DNA of 64,000 nucleotides from Chersky-840 sp963764205 (GTDB taxonomy: Bacteria > Actinomycetota > Acidimicrobiia > Acidimicrobiales > UBA8190): NCBI GenBank assembly GCA_963764205.1, contig CAVXRN010000002.1, positions 310,001 to 374,000 of the forward strand, given 5' to 3'. Within the stretch, counting starts at the first letter, position 1, and each line of letters opens with the position of its first letter. Positions 35,890 through 44,190 of this stretch are shown one piece after another. Position numbers and translations under genes: made by a program. The notes under the pieces are model-generated. The model did no database searches. It was not told where the DNA came from and saw only the letters and a program-made list of their open reading frames with translations.

Positions 35890-37194
35890 ATGGCACATTT
35901 CGAGAAGCCGGCCGAGGGGAGCTGGACCGAGCACTACCCCGAGCTCGGCACGGGCCCGGTGTCCTACGAGGACTCCATCTCTGCGGAGCACTACGAGCTC
36001 GAACGCAAGGCCATCTTCGCCAAGACGTGGCTGAACGTGGGCCGCGTCGAGCAGCTCCCGCGGGCCGGCAGCTACTTCACCCGTGAGCTGGCCGCGGCGG
36101 GGACGTCGGTCGTCGTCGTACGGGGATCGGACGGTGAGGTGCGGGCGTTCCACAACATCTGCCGGCACCGTGGCAACAAGCTCGTGTGGAACGACTATCC
36201 CCGCGAGGAGACATCGGGCACGTGCCGACAGTTCACGTGCAAGTACCACGGATGGCGCTACGACCTCCAGGGGGCGTGCACGTTCGTGCAGCAGGAGTCC
36301 GAATTCTTCGATCTCGACAAGACGCAGTACGGGCTCGCGCCGGTGCAGTGCGAGATCTGGGAGGGCTTCGTCTGGGTGAACGTCGACCCCGACAACACGG
36401 TGTCGGTGGCCGAGTACCTCGGGCCCCTGGGGGCGGGCCTGGTGGGGTACCCCTTCGACAAGATGACCCAGGTCTACAAGTACCAGGCGCACGTGGGGTC
36501 GAACTGGAAGCTCTTCATCGACGCCTTCGCCGAGTTCTACCACGCACCCGTGCTCCATGCCCGCCAGGCGGTGGCCGAAGAGTCGCGCAAGCTGCAGGGT
36601 GTGGGCTACGAGGCGCTCGCCTACAAGGTGGAGTCCCCCCACGGGATGGTGTCCTCGTGGGGGGGCATGTCGCCGCCCAAGGACATCAGCATGGTGAAAC
36701 CCATCGAGCAGCGGCTCAGGAGCGGGCTGTTCGGGCCGTGGGACCGCCCCGACATCGAGGGGCTCGATCCGCTGCCGTCGGGCCTCAACCCGGCCCGCAG
36801 CCGGGCGTGGGGCGTCGACTCGTTCGTGTTCTTCCCGAACTTCATGCTCCTCGTGTGGGCGCCGGGGTGGTACCTCACCTACCACTACTGGCCGACGTCG
36901 TTCAACACCCACATCTTCGAAGGCACGCTGTACTTCGTCCCGCCCCGGAACGCCACCGAGCGCCTCAGGCAGGAGCTCGCCGCGGTGACGTTCAAGGAGT
37001 ACTCGCTCCAAGACGGCAACACGCTCGAGGCCACGCAGATGATGCTCGAGTCCCGAGCGGTGACGACGTTCCCGCTCAACGACCAGGAGATCTTGCTCCG
37101 TCTCCTGCACAAGACGGCGCGCGACTACGTGGACGCGTACCAGAAGGACCCGAACAGTCCCTATAGGCCGGCGCCGGTGCCGGCGGCATCGTGA
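35890..37194 (+). CDS. Rieske non-heme iron oxygenase, alpha subunit type
   Basis: A 434-residue ring-hydroxylating-type oxygenase. Rieske ligands are in NICRHRGNKLVW and FTCKYHGWRYD; the mononuclear iron site is DAFAEFYHAPVLHARQ. The C-terminal catalytic domain is complete. It differs from the 15643 enzyme in the sequence around both sites and is not a recent duplicate. Its gene overlaps the small 114-residue gene behind it by four bases, which may encode an auxiliary subunit. Placement after a ligase, dehydrogenase pair and crotonase suggests oxygenation of a CoA-pathway intermediate or product. Confidence 0.92.
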   Translation: MAHFEKPAEGSWTEHYPELGTGPVSYEDSISAEHYELERKAIFAKTWLNVGRVEQLPRAGSYFTRELAAAGTSVVVVRGSDGEVRAFHNICRHRGNKLVWNDYPREETSGTCRQFTCKYHGWRYDLQGACTFVQQESEFFDLDKTQYGLAPVQCEIWEGFVWVNVDPDNTVSVAEYLGPLGAGLVGYPFDKMTQVYKYQAHVGSNWKLFIDAFAEFYHAPVLHARQAVAEESRKLQGVGYEALAYKVESPHGMVSSWGGMSPPKDISMVKPIEQRLRSGLFGPWDRPDIEGLDPLPSGLNPARSRAWGVDSFVFFPNFMLLVWAPGWYLTYHYWPTSFNTHIFEGTLYFVPPRNATERLRQELAAVTFKEYSLQDGNTLEATQMMLESRAVTTFPLNDQEILLRLLHKTARDYVDAYQKDPNSPYRPAPVPAAS

Positions 37195-37535
37195 GCGAGG
37201 AGGGTCTGGTGTCCGTCCTTCCGTCTGAATTCGCCGACCTGGAGCCGTTCGCCGACTGGTCTCTGCGCACCGAGGCGGAGCGCTACGCCAAGCGCCTCGC
37301 ATCCACGATGGAGGAGCTGCAGGACTTCTACGACACCGCCTTCCCCCGCTTCGAGGCGATCATCGCCTCGCTCGACGGGTGTGAGCTGAAGAACCTGTCC
37401 GAGCAGTCGACGCGCCTGCTGTGGCTCTCGTACTCGCTCGTGAACGTGTCGTTCCCGGTCGAGGTCTGGCGCCAGGCGCGGGTACCCGACAGCGGCGCGG
37501 CGTCGATGGACGTCGTCGTCGAACCGGCCGTATAG
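37191..37535 (+). CDS. Small protein of unknown function coupled to Rieske oxygenase
   Basis: A 114-residue acidic, mostly helical protein whose GTG start overlaps the Rieske stop (GTGA). I do not recognise a domain. The middle (TEAERYAKRLASTMEELQDF and FPRFEAIIASLDGCELKNLS) looks amphipathic and could pack against a partner. There is no signal peptide or membrane segment. It is too short for a dioxygenase beta subunit, and a single Cys rules out a ferredoxin. Tight coupling suggests an accessory or stabilising subunit; this is inference. Confidence 0.75.
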   Translation: MSEEGLVSVLPSEFADLEPFADWSLRTEAERYAKRLASTMEELQDFYDTAFPRFEAIIASLDGCELKNLSEQSTRLLWLSYSLVNVSFPVEVWRQARVPDSGAASMDVVVEPAV

Positions 37536-37542
37536 CCGACGA

Positions 37543-37548
37543 TAGGCT
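37543..37548 (+). promoter_or_regulatory. -10 element of a probably leaderless tetR transcript
   Basis: TAGGCT ends 7 bases before the ATG at 37556 and no ribosome site is present between them. The 20-base gap after the small protein gene could therefore hold the regulator's own promoter. Confidence 0.3.
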
Positions 37549-37555
37549 GACGATC

Positions 37556-38266
37556 ATGAGCGCCACCGATGCCGCCGGCGACACGCCGGGGAAAGAGAGT
37601 GCGAGCTGGCGCGAGGTGGCGGTGGCTCGCTCGCTCGACTCGGCCCGGAGCCGGGCGGAGAACAGGGTGCAGCGCTTCATCGGCGCCGCCCTCGAGTTGA
37701 TCACGACCAACGGCGGCAAGGACTTCACCGTGCAAGAGGTGGTGGAGCGTTCGGGCCAGTCGCTGCGCAGCTTCTACCAGCACTTCGACGGTAAGCACGA
37801 GCTGCTCCTCGCCCTGTTCGAGGAGTCGGTGCTCTCCACGGTGGAGTACCTCCGGGCGCAGATCAGCAGCGAGTCCGATCCCCTCGAGCGGTTGCACCAG
37901 TTCGTGATCGAGTACTACCTGGCCTGTAACCGTCCGACGGGCCAGAGCGCCATGGCGCGCAAGGGCGCACCGCCGGTGGTCACCGACTTCGCCCAGCAGC
38001 TCCTCACCGAGCGACCCAAGGAGGCGGCGCGCGCCTTCGCCCCACTGGTGGACATGTTCTGCGAGCTCCTCGACGACGCGCTGGCGGCGGGCGTGGTGCG
38101 GACCGGGCTGGGGAGCCGGGCTGCGGGGATGGTGCTCGAGGCGGTCATGTTCAACGCCTTCTCGTCCACGATCGGCGGGACCTCCGCCCGCGGTGACGAC
38201 ACCACGGCAGCCGAGGAGCTGTGGGACCTGGTCGCCAACGGCATCGTGGTCTCCCCCCGGCGCTGA
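37556..38266 (+). CDS. TetR-family transcriptional regulator
   Basis: A 236-residue regulator. The N-terminal DNA-binding domain has the TetR pattern FIGAALELITTNGGKDFTVQ, EVVERSGQSLRSFYQHFDGK and HELLLALFEE, followed by a helical ligand-binding domain. A 35-residue acidic tail precedes the HTH. As the only TetR in the window it is the first candidate for the palindromic operators A (12692, 15589) or B (26088, 31372), but nothing ties it to either directly. It ends the plus operon starting at 31389 or is transcribed separately. Confidence 0.9.
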   Translation: MSATDAAGDTPGKESASWREVAVARSLDSARSRAENRVQRFIGAALELITTNGGKDFTVQEVVERSGQSLRSFYQHFDGKHELLLALFEESVLSTVEYLRAQISSESDPLERLHQFVIEYYLACNRPTGQSAMARKGAPPVVTDFAQQLLTERPKEAARAFAPLVDMFCELLDDALAAGVVRTGLGSRAAGMVLEAVMFNAFSSTIGGTSARGDDTTAAEELWDLVANGIVVSPRR

Positions 38267-38309
38267 GCGTCAGGCAGCCCTGAGCGTCAGGCAGCCCTGA
38301 GCGTCAGGC
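38263..38309. repeat. 17-base tandem repeat, about 2.8 copies
   Basis: CTGAGCGTCAGGCAGCC is repeated at 38263, 38280 and (13 bases) 38297. The first copy holds the TetR stop on the plus strand and the last holds the cupin stop on the minus strand. The unit includes CTGA-GCG-TCAG, an inverted repeat giving stops in both directions. Confidence 0.85.
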
Positions 38310-38786
38310 CTCGATGACGACCACGGGCGGGTCACTCGTGCCGTGCTGGGCCGCGCACAGCTTCCGGTAGCCGGCCAGGACGCTCCCCGCGTCGATCACG
38401 ACCTCGACGTTGCCCCGGGCGTCGAGGTTCAGGTTGGCACCGTGGATCGCGAACCAGACGTCGGTGTCGCCCTCGTTGTCGGCGGGCACGTGCAACGTGT
38501 GCACCGAACCGGCCGGCTCGAAGAGGTACGAGCCGGCCGTGTTGAGCGCCTCGGGGCTCTCCAGGTAGTGCCACTGACCGGATTGGGTGAAGGCGTAGAC
38601 GTGGCCGGTGTGCTTGTGGGTCTGGATGGTCACCCCCGGCGGGAACAGGCTGCGGACGATCCACACGCCGTTGGCCAGGTCGGCCTGCAGCAGCTGCATG
38701 CGCACCGAGTCGGGGAACGTGACGAAAGGAAGGTCGTGCTCGCCGCGGTGCACCGCGCTCGGCGCCAGCTCGAAAGCAGTCGTCAT
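38304..38786 (-). CDS. Cupin-fold protein (ChrR/DHAP-dioxygenase-like)
   Basis: A 160-residue single-domain cupin. Candidate metal ligands are His in QTHKHTGHVYAFTQSG and a later His in PAGSVHTLHVP; the spacing resembles the ChrR-like and dihydroxyacetophenone dioxygenase-like cupins. It may be a small dioxygenase or a sensor protein. ATG 38786 has GGGAGGA at 6 bases, and codons before it do not fit. It converges with the TetR gene across the tandem repeat and is separated by about 130 bases from the next minus-strand operon. Confidence 0.85.
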   Translation of the reverse strand: MTTAFELAPSAVHRGEHDLPFVTFPDSVRMQLLQADLANGVWIVRSLFPPGVTIQTHKHTGHVYAFTQSGQWHYLESPEALNTAGSYLFEPAGSVHTLHVPADNEGDTDVWFAIHGANLNLDARGNVEVVIDAGSVLAGYRKLCAAQHGTSDPPVVVIEA

Positions 38787-38914
38787 CGGTTCCTCCCGGG
38801 TCTCTCGAGAAAGGGTAGTCCCAACGCTGTCGACGAGCTCGGCCACCACCGTCGCCGCCGCCCCCACGGCTCACGGCCTACTCCTCGTTGCGGGCGTCCG
38901 AGACAGTCCGGTCG

Positions 38915-39974
38915 TCACGACAGGACGGGGATGATCTGGGGCAGGTCGACGCTGGTGCGGATGCCGGGGTCTGCCGCGCACACGGCCGGGACCACGTTCA
39001 CGGCCCGGTTGGCGGTGAAGCCCGGCGACATGTCCCCCATCCGCTCGATGGGCACGTCGAAGCGGATGTCGACGTCGAGCGGTGCGTCGCCGGCCACCGA
39101 CACGTGCCAGCCCGTTGCCCGCAGTGGCCACACCGGGTCGAGGTCGTCGGTGCAGTACCACACGGCCCGAAACGAGAGAAAGGCCGTGCCGCCGCGCAGG
39201 CCGGTGACGGTCATGCGTTGGGCCGCCACGGTCCCCGCCTCGATGACGCCCGCCGCGATCGTGGTCCGACGGCGGGCGGTGGCGACCTCGCCGCTGGCGA
39301 CGACCGAGTCGAGGGGCATCGACAGGGCGTCGCCCAGCACGCGCAGCGTCGGGCCGAAGCTCTGGGCTCCGTGGGCCCAGCGGCCGCGGTCGAACGTCGA
39401 CCGGATCGCGCCCGTAGCCCATGAGGGAGAAGAGCAACTCGGGGGAGTTCCGCCGGGACAGATCGGCGTACTCCTCGATCACCAACTCGTCGAGGCGCCG
39501 CTCGATGGACGTGAGGACGAGGGGTACCGCCTCGGAGATGAAGCCCGGACTGCTGCCCGTGCTGTGGATCGAGCTGACTCCCGTCGCGCACGCGGCCTCG
39601 ATCTGGGCTCGGGGGCCCGGGTCCATGCTCGGCGGGTGCAGGAACTCGCCTCGGGTGGTCACCACGTTCGCGCCCGACGCCAGGACCGCGCTCAGCGCGT
39701 CGAAGTCGCACCCCTGGGGCATGTACAAGACGCAGTCGGCATCGAGGTCGAGGACCTCGTCGATCGCACCGGTGGCCCGCACGCCGACGGCGTCGAGGCC
39801 GCACAGCTCGCCCGCATCACGCCCCGCCTTGTCGGGGTCGTGCACGACGACGCCGACCAGTGTCATGTGCGGGTGCTCGATGACCGCTCGCAGGGACCGG
39901 GCACCGATGTTCCCCGTGGCCCACTGCACGACTCGATAGGGACGGACGGGCCGATAGGGACCGACGGCGGTCAT
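38915..39974 (-). CDS. DapB-like NAD(P)H oxidoreductase, frameshifted
   Basis: A protein of about 352 residues related to dihydrodipicolinate reductase/amine dehydrogenase-like proteins of actinobacteria. The dinucleotide fold is YRVVQWATGNIGARSLRAVI, followed by LVGVVVHDPDKAGRDAGEL and the mid-domain STGSSPGF. The frame breaks at 39395-39401 and resumes with FDRGRWAHGAQSFGPTLRV when one base is dropped. ATG 39974 overlaps the lyase stop (ATGA). Homologs are often found in sterol- and terpenoid-type clusters without an assigned substrate. It is the last gene of the operon starting at 43445. Confidence 0.82.
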
Positions 39975-40898
39975 GGGGAAGGGGGCCTGTCGTGGGCCAA
40001 CGAGGCCTTCAAGAGCGTGTTTGTGGCCAGGCGCATGTGCGCCGCGTCCACCAGCCTGCCGTCGCGGCCGATGGCGCCGACGCCGTCGGCCTCCGCGCTC
40101 CGGTACGCCTCGATCGCCGCTCGGGCCTGAGCGACCTCGCCCTCGGTGGGAGAGAACACGTCGTTGGCGACTGCCACCTGGTCGGGGTGGATCGCCCACT
40201 TGCCGTCGAAGCCCAACAGGCTGGCGTGCCCGGCGGCGCGGCGGTATCCCTCGAGGTCCTTGTAGGCGGGATAGGGGGCGTCGATGGCGTCGACGCCCGC
40301 CGCGCGCGGCGACCAGCACCTGGGCCCGGGCGTAGTGCCAGAAGTCACCGGGATAGTCGCCGAGCGGGTCGAAGTTCCCGTCGACACGGGCATGCAGAGA
40401 GGCGGAGAGATCGCCGGCGCCGAAGATGATGGCCTCCACCCGGTTGCTCGAACGGGCGATGGCCATGGCGTTCCCGAGGCCCTCGGCCTCTTCGATGAGC
40501 ACCTCCAAGCCGATGCGCCGGCGCAGCCCGAGCTCGTGCTCGAGCTGGGTGAGCAGCACGTCCACCCACCACACGGCGCGCGCGTCGCGGACCTTGGGCA
40601 CGATGACGACGTCGAGTGCCTCGCGGGCGCCGCTGACCACCTCGATGATGTCACCGTGGCACCACGGGGTGTCGATCCCGTTCACCCGCACGGCCCGGAT
40701 CGTTCGCCCCCAATCGAGGTCGGTCAGCGCCTGCACCGCGGTCTGGCGCGCGCTCGCTCTTTGGCCACCGGGGCACAGGCGTCCTCGAGGTCCAGGAACA
40801 CGAGATCGGCGTCGGAGGCGGCCGCCTTGACGCACATCTTCTCGCTGCTGGCCGGTGTGGCCAGCTCGGAGCGTCGGGCGCGCGGCCGACCTCGGCAT
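39971..40898 (-). CDS. HpcH/HpaI (CitE-like) aldolase/lyase, three frameshifts
   Basis: A TIM-barrel lyase of about 308 residues that would cleave a 3-hydroxyacyl-CoA such as malyl-, citramalyl- or methylmalyl-CoA. The pieces order correctly: ELATPASSEKMCVKAAASDA and LVFLDLEDACAPVAKERARA, then DVVIVPKVRDARAVWW, GLEVLIEEAEGLGNA with the metal Glu, IIFGAGDLSASL with the metal Asp, and LGFDGKWAIHPDQV. Frame changes are needed at 40865-40872, 40745-40753 and 40299-40309 (net one extra base). ATG 40898 overlaps the CaiB stop (TGATG). With so many breaks, either sequencing error or a pseudogene is possible. Confidence 0.8.
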
Positions 40899-42106
40899 CA
40901 GACGACCCCGGCTTGGCGCAGCGCGGCCAGTCGTTGGGGCTCGACGCCGAGGAGCTCCCTGAACACAGCGTCGTTGTCGGCGCCCAGCGCCCGGCCCAGG
41001 TGCTCGATGCTGCCCGGGGTGGCGCTCAGGCGCGCCACCGGAGCCTGCACGGTGACGGGGCCCAAGTCCGGATCGCGTACCGAGACGAAGGTGCCACGCG
41101 CCCGCAGGTGCTCGTCGGCCAGCAACTGGGCGGCGTCGTAGACCGGCGCCGCGGCCACGTCGGCCTCCTCGAACACCGCCATGGCCTCCTCGAGCGTGTG
41201 CCGGGCCACCCAGCCGGCGACGATGTCGTCGATCTCGGCCGCTCGGGTCTGTCGCAGTACGTCGACCTGGTCGGGGTCCTGCGCCATGTCGGGCCGCCCC
41301 ACGGCGCGAAAGACCCGCAGCGCGATGGTGGGTGACGCGCCCGAGATAGCCATCCACTTGCCGTCGGCCGTGCGATACGCGTTGCGCGGCGCACTGGCAT
41401 CGAGGCGGTTGCCCGACCGGGTCGGGATGGCCCCGAGCTGGTCGTAGGTCAACGTGGCCGACTCGATGAGCCGCGCCAGGGGCTCGATGAGGTTGACGTC
41501 GACCAGCTGGCCCTGCCCGCCGTGCAGGTCCCGGTGGTACAGCGCCATCATCACGGCGTAGGTGGCGGCCAGGCCGGCCACACCGTCGGCCAGCATGAAC
41601 GGCGGCAGCGTGGGTGGCCCGTCGGCTTGGCCGGTCACCTGCGCGAAGCCACTCATCGCTTCGGCCAGGGTGCCGAAGCCGGGACGGTCGCTCTTGGGCC
41701 CGCCGGCGCCGTAGCCGCTGATGTGGAGCATGACCAGCTGCGGATGGGCCCGGTGCACCGACGGCCAGTCGAGGCCCCACCGCTCCAGCGCGCTGGGTCG
41801 GTTGCCGAAGATGGCCACGTCGCTCACGTCGAGCAGCTGGTGGAAGAGCTCTTGGCCCTCGTTGTGGCGGAGGTCGAGCGTGACGCACCGCTTGTTGCGG
41901 CTGATGCTCTTCCACACGAGGCCCACGCCGTCCTTGCGCTCACCCCAGGTGCGCATGGGGTCGCCCTTGCCCGGCTGCTCCACCTTGACGACGTCGGCAC
42001 CGAACTCGGCGAAGGCGGTGGCCGCCACGGGCCCGGCAGCCAGGGTGGCGGTGTCCACGACGCGCAGGCCGTGCAACGGGCCGGCGTGCGCGACCTCCTC
42101 AGGCAC
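40898..42106 (-). CDS. CaiB/BaiF-family CoA transferase
   Basis: An intact 402-residue family III CoA transferase. It has GPLHGLRVVDTATLAAGPVA, EFGADVVKVEQPGKGDPMRT, SRNKRCVTLDLR and GYGAGGPKSDRPGFGTLAEA, whose late acidic position corresponds to the catalytic Asp region, and HGGQGQLVDVNLIEP. GTG 42106 overlaps the upstream monooxygenase stop by 8 bases. It lies just upstream of the CitE-like lyase, so it may make the CoA ester that the lyase cleaves. Confidence 0.93.
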   Translation of the reverse strand: MPEEVAHAGPLHGLRVVDTATLAAGPVAATAFAEFGADVVKVEQPGKGDPMRTWGERKDGVGLVWKSISRNKRCVTLDLRHNEGQELFHQLLDVSDVAIFGNRPSALERWGLDWPSVHRAHPQLVMLHISGYGAGGPKSDRPGFGTLAEAMSGFAQVTGQADGPPTLPPFMLADGVAGLAATYAVMMALYHRDLHGGQGQLVDVNLIEPLARLIESATLTYDQLGAIPTRSGNRLDASAPRNAYRTADGKWMAISGASPTIALRVFRAVGRPDMAQDPDQVDVLRQTRAAEIDDIVAGWVARHTLEEAMAVFEEADVAAAPVYDAAQLLADEHLRARGTFVSVRDPDLGPVTVQAPVARLSATPGSIEHLGRALGADNDAVFRELLGVEPQRLAALRQAGVV

Positions 42107-43445
42107 AGAGCGCCGCTTCTGGCCTCGGCAGCCCGAGGTTCTCGCGCAGCGTGGCGCCGGCGTACTCGCGCCGGAACACTTCCCGGCGCTGGAGCTCCGG
42201 GACGACCAGCCGCACCACGTCCTCGTAGGCGCCGGGGCTGTGGGTCGCGGCGACGACGAAACCGTCGCACGCCTCTGACTCCATCCAGTGCTCCATCTGG
42301 TCGGCCACCTCGTGGGCGGTGCCCACGAAGCGCGGTCCTTGGAGCAGGGTGGCCCGGTGGCCGGCCAGATCGGCCAACGTGACCTGGTCGCCGATGTGGC
42401 TGCGCAGGTTCTGCACCAGCCCCCGGATGCCCGACACCGACTCGACCAGCTCGTCGGTGATGGGCTCGTCCAGCGCCATCCCCGAGAAGTCGTAGTTCAT
42501 GAGCTCCGACAGCAGCGTCAGCGAGGCCAGCGGGTCGACCAGCTCGTGCAGGAACAGCTGCTCCCGCTCCTCGGCGTGCGCGTGGGACTCACCCAGCACC
42601 GTGTACACCATGGGAAGCATCTTGACCGACGCTGGGTCGCGCCCGCCGGCGCCGATCCGCTCCTTCTGGTCCTTGTAGTGGCTCCGCGCGATCTCGATGT
42701 CGGGGTCGCCGGTGAAGATCAGCTCGGCCCATCGCGCCGCGAAGTCGCGCCCCCGGCCCGACGAGCCGGCCTGGAGCAGCACGGGCCGGCCTTGCGGGCA
42801 GCGCGGGACCGTGAGCGGGCCGCGCACGGTGAACCACTTCCCTTCGTGGCCCAGCTCGTGCACGCGGGTCGGGTCGGCGAAGACACCGGCCGACCGGTCC
42901 AGCACCAGCGCGTCGTCCTCCCAGGTGTCCCACAGTCCGACGGTCGCCTCGAGGAACTCGTCGGCGCGTTCGTACCGTTCGTCGTGGCCGAGGTGCTCGG
43001 TGAAGCCGTAGTTCTGCGCCTCGCTGTCGTTGACCGACGTCACCACGTTCCACGCGGCGCGGCCGCCGCTCAGATGGTCGAGCGTGGCGAAGGTCCGGGC
43101 CACGTGGAAAGGGGAGTAGTACGTGGTGGAGTAGGTGGCACCCAGCCCGATGTGATCGGTCACCCCGGCGATGATGCCGAGCACCACGCTCAGGTCCAGC
43201 TTGACGGGCCGGGCACCGAGGCGCACTGCTTCGGCCACCGAGCCGCCGTAGATGCCCGGCATGGCGAGGCGGTCGTCGAAGAACATCATGTCGAAGCAAC
43301 CCTCTTCGAGGATCCGGCCGAGCTTGGCGTAGTAACCGGCCTTGAGGAACCCGTGCTCGGTGGCAGGGTGACGCCACGAACCGGCGTAGACGGTGGTGCT
43401 GCCCGCCTGCATGAATCCGACCAGGGACATCGAACGCTTCGCCAT
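42099..43445 (-). CDS. FMNH2-dependent monooxygenase (NtaA/SnaA/DszA type)
   Basis: A 448-residue two-component flavin monooxygenase of the bacterial luciferase superfamily. Diagnostic parts are MSLVGFMQAGSTTVYAGSWR, GCFDMMFFDDRLAMPGIYGG, SVVLGIIAGVTDHIGLGATY, LSGGRAAWNVVTSVNDSEA and VLLQAGSSGRGRDFAARWA. Such enzymes need reduced FMN from a separate reductase; the 174-residue reductase at 45525 is a candidate. Known relatives oxidise sulfones, nitrilotriacetate or dibenzothiophene-type substrates; the one here is unknown. ATG 43445 has GGAAGGGG at 6 bases. It starts a four-gene minus operon and is divergent from GntR. Confidence 0.92.
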   Translation of the reverse strand: MAKRSMSLVGFMQAGSTTVYAGSWRHPATEHGFLKAGYYAKLGRILEEGCFDMMFFDDRLAMPGIYGGSVAEAVRLGARPVKLDLSVVLGIIAGVTDHIGLGATYSTTYYSPFHVARTFATLDHLSGGRAAWNVVTSVNDSEAQNYGFTEHLGHDERYERADEFLEATVGLWDTWEDDALVLDRSAGVFADPTRVHELGHEGKWFTVRGPLTVPRCPQGRPVLLQAGSSGRGRDFAARWAELIFTGDPDIEIARSHYKDQKERIGAGGRDPASVKMLPMVYTVLGESHAHAEEREQLFLHELVDPLASLTLLSELMNYDFSGMALDEPITDELVESVSGIRGLVQNLRSHIGDQVTLADLAGHRATLLQGPRFVGTAHEVADQMEHWMESEACDGFVVAATHSPGAYEDVVRLVVPELQRREVFRREYAGATLRENLGLPRPEAALCA

Positions 43446-43511
43446 GCCGCACCCCTTCCGGTCAACCCCGTGCGGCCAGCCCCGCTTCGGTGAAACTAAA
43501 GCCTAAAGTAG

Positions 43512-43529
43512 TATCTGATATGTCAGATA
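43512..43529. promoter_or_regulatory. GntR-type palindrome spanning the gntR start codon
   Basis: TATCTGA-TATG-TCAGATA is a perfect 7-4-7 inverted repeat whose centre contains the ATG at 43520. It lies between the divergent monooxygenase operon and the GntR gene and most likely serves autoregulation by that protein. A TAAAG-rich stretch just upstream could be the -10 region. Confidence 0.65.
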
Positions 43530-44182
43530 TCAACCGGATGAACGAGACCGTGCGGACCCGGGCGGCACGCGAACTACGCGACCGCATTCTCACCGGTCGT
43601 CTCTCGGCCGGCACCCGACTCGACCTCGACCAGATCACCCGGGAGTTCGGGACCAGCCGCACTCCCGTGCGAGAAGCGCTGCTCGAGCTGTCGCACGAGG
43701 GACTCGTGGCGGTGGCGCCGCGCAGTGGCATCACCGTGCTCGGCATCTCCCCCGAGGACGCCGTGGACAGCTTCGCCGTCCTGGCGGCCTTGTCGGGCAA
43801 GGCGGCCGAGTGGGCCACGGCGCGGGTCGGTCCCGGGGAGCTGGCCGAGCTCCAGCGTCTGGCCGCGGCGGTCGAGGACGCCGACGACACGGTGGCTGCC
43901 AACTGGCGCTTCCACCGCGCCGTCAACCAGGCGTCGGGCTCGCGCCGGCTGCTCGTGCACCTGCGCCAGGCGGTACGGGCGGTGCCGAGCAGTTACTTCG
44001 AGCTGTTCCCGGCCCAGGAGAAGCGAAGCCACGCCGAGCACGCCGCGCTGCTCGCGGCCATGCGCAAGGGTGATGCGGCGAAGGCCCGGGTCCTGGCCGA
44101 GGCGCACGTGTTCGAAGCCGGCGGTGCGCTCGGGGACTGGCTGCGCACACGACACGCCGCCGACCGCCACGAAGGGGCCTAG
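43520..44182 (+). CDS. GntR-family (FadR/FCD) transcriptional regulator
   Basis: A 220-residue regulator. The N-terminal winged helix is LRDRILTGRLSAGTRLDLDQ and FGTSRTPVREALLELSHEGL, followed by VAVAPRSGITVLGISPED and an all-helical FCD ligand-binding domain with the metal-type histidines (NWRFHRAVNQASGS; AEHAALLAAM). FCD regulators respond to carboxylic acids. The ATG at 43520 lies inside a palindrome; ATG 43538 is an alternative that would leave the operator intact as leader. It likely controls the divergent 43445-38915 operon. Confidence 0.92.
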   Translation: MSDINRMNETVRTRAARELRDRILTGRLSAGTRLDLDQITREFGTSRTPVREALLELSHEGLVAVAPRSGITVLGISPEDAVDSFAVLAALSGKAAEWATARVGPGELAELQRLAAAVEDADDTVAANWRFHRAVNQASGSRRLLVHLRQAVRAVPSSYFELFPAQEKRSHAEHAALLAAMRKGDAAKARVLAEAHVFEAGGALGDWLRTRHAADRHEGA

Positions 44183-44190
44183 CCGGCCTG

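Noticed and set aside
38263..38309. CRISPR-like array
   Set aside because: The repeats are only 17 bases, directly abutting with no spacers, and no cas genes are present.
38871..41915. Apparent 1014-residue reductase/lyase fusion
   Set aside because: It joins antisense of the CaiB gene with fragments of the CitE-like and DapB-like genes by chance frame continuity between frameshifts.
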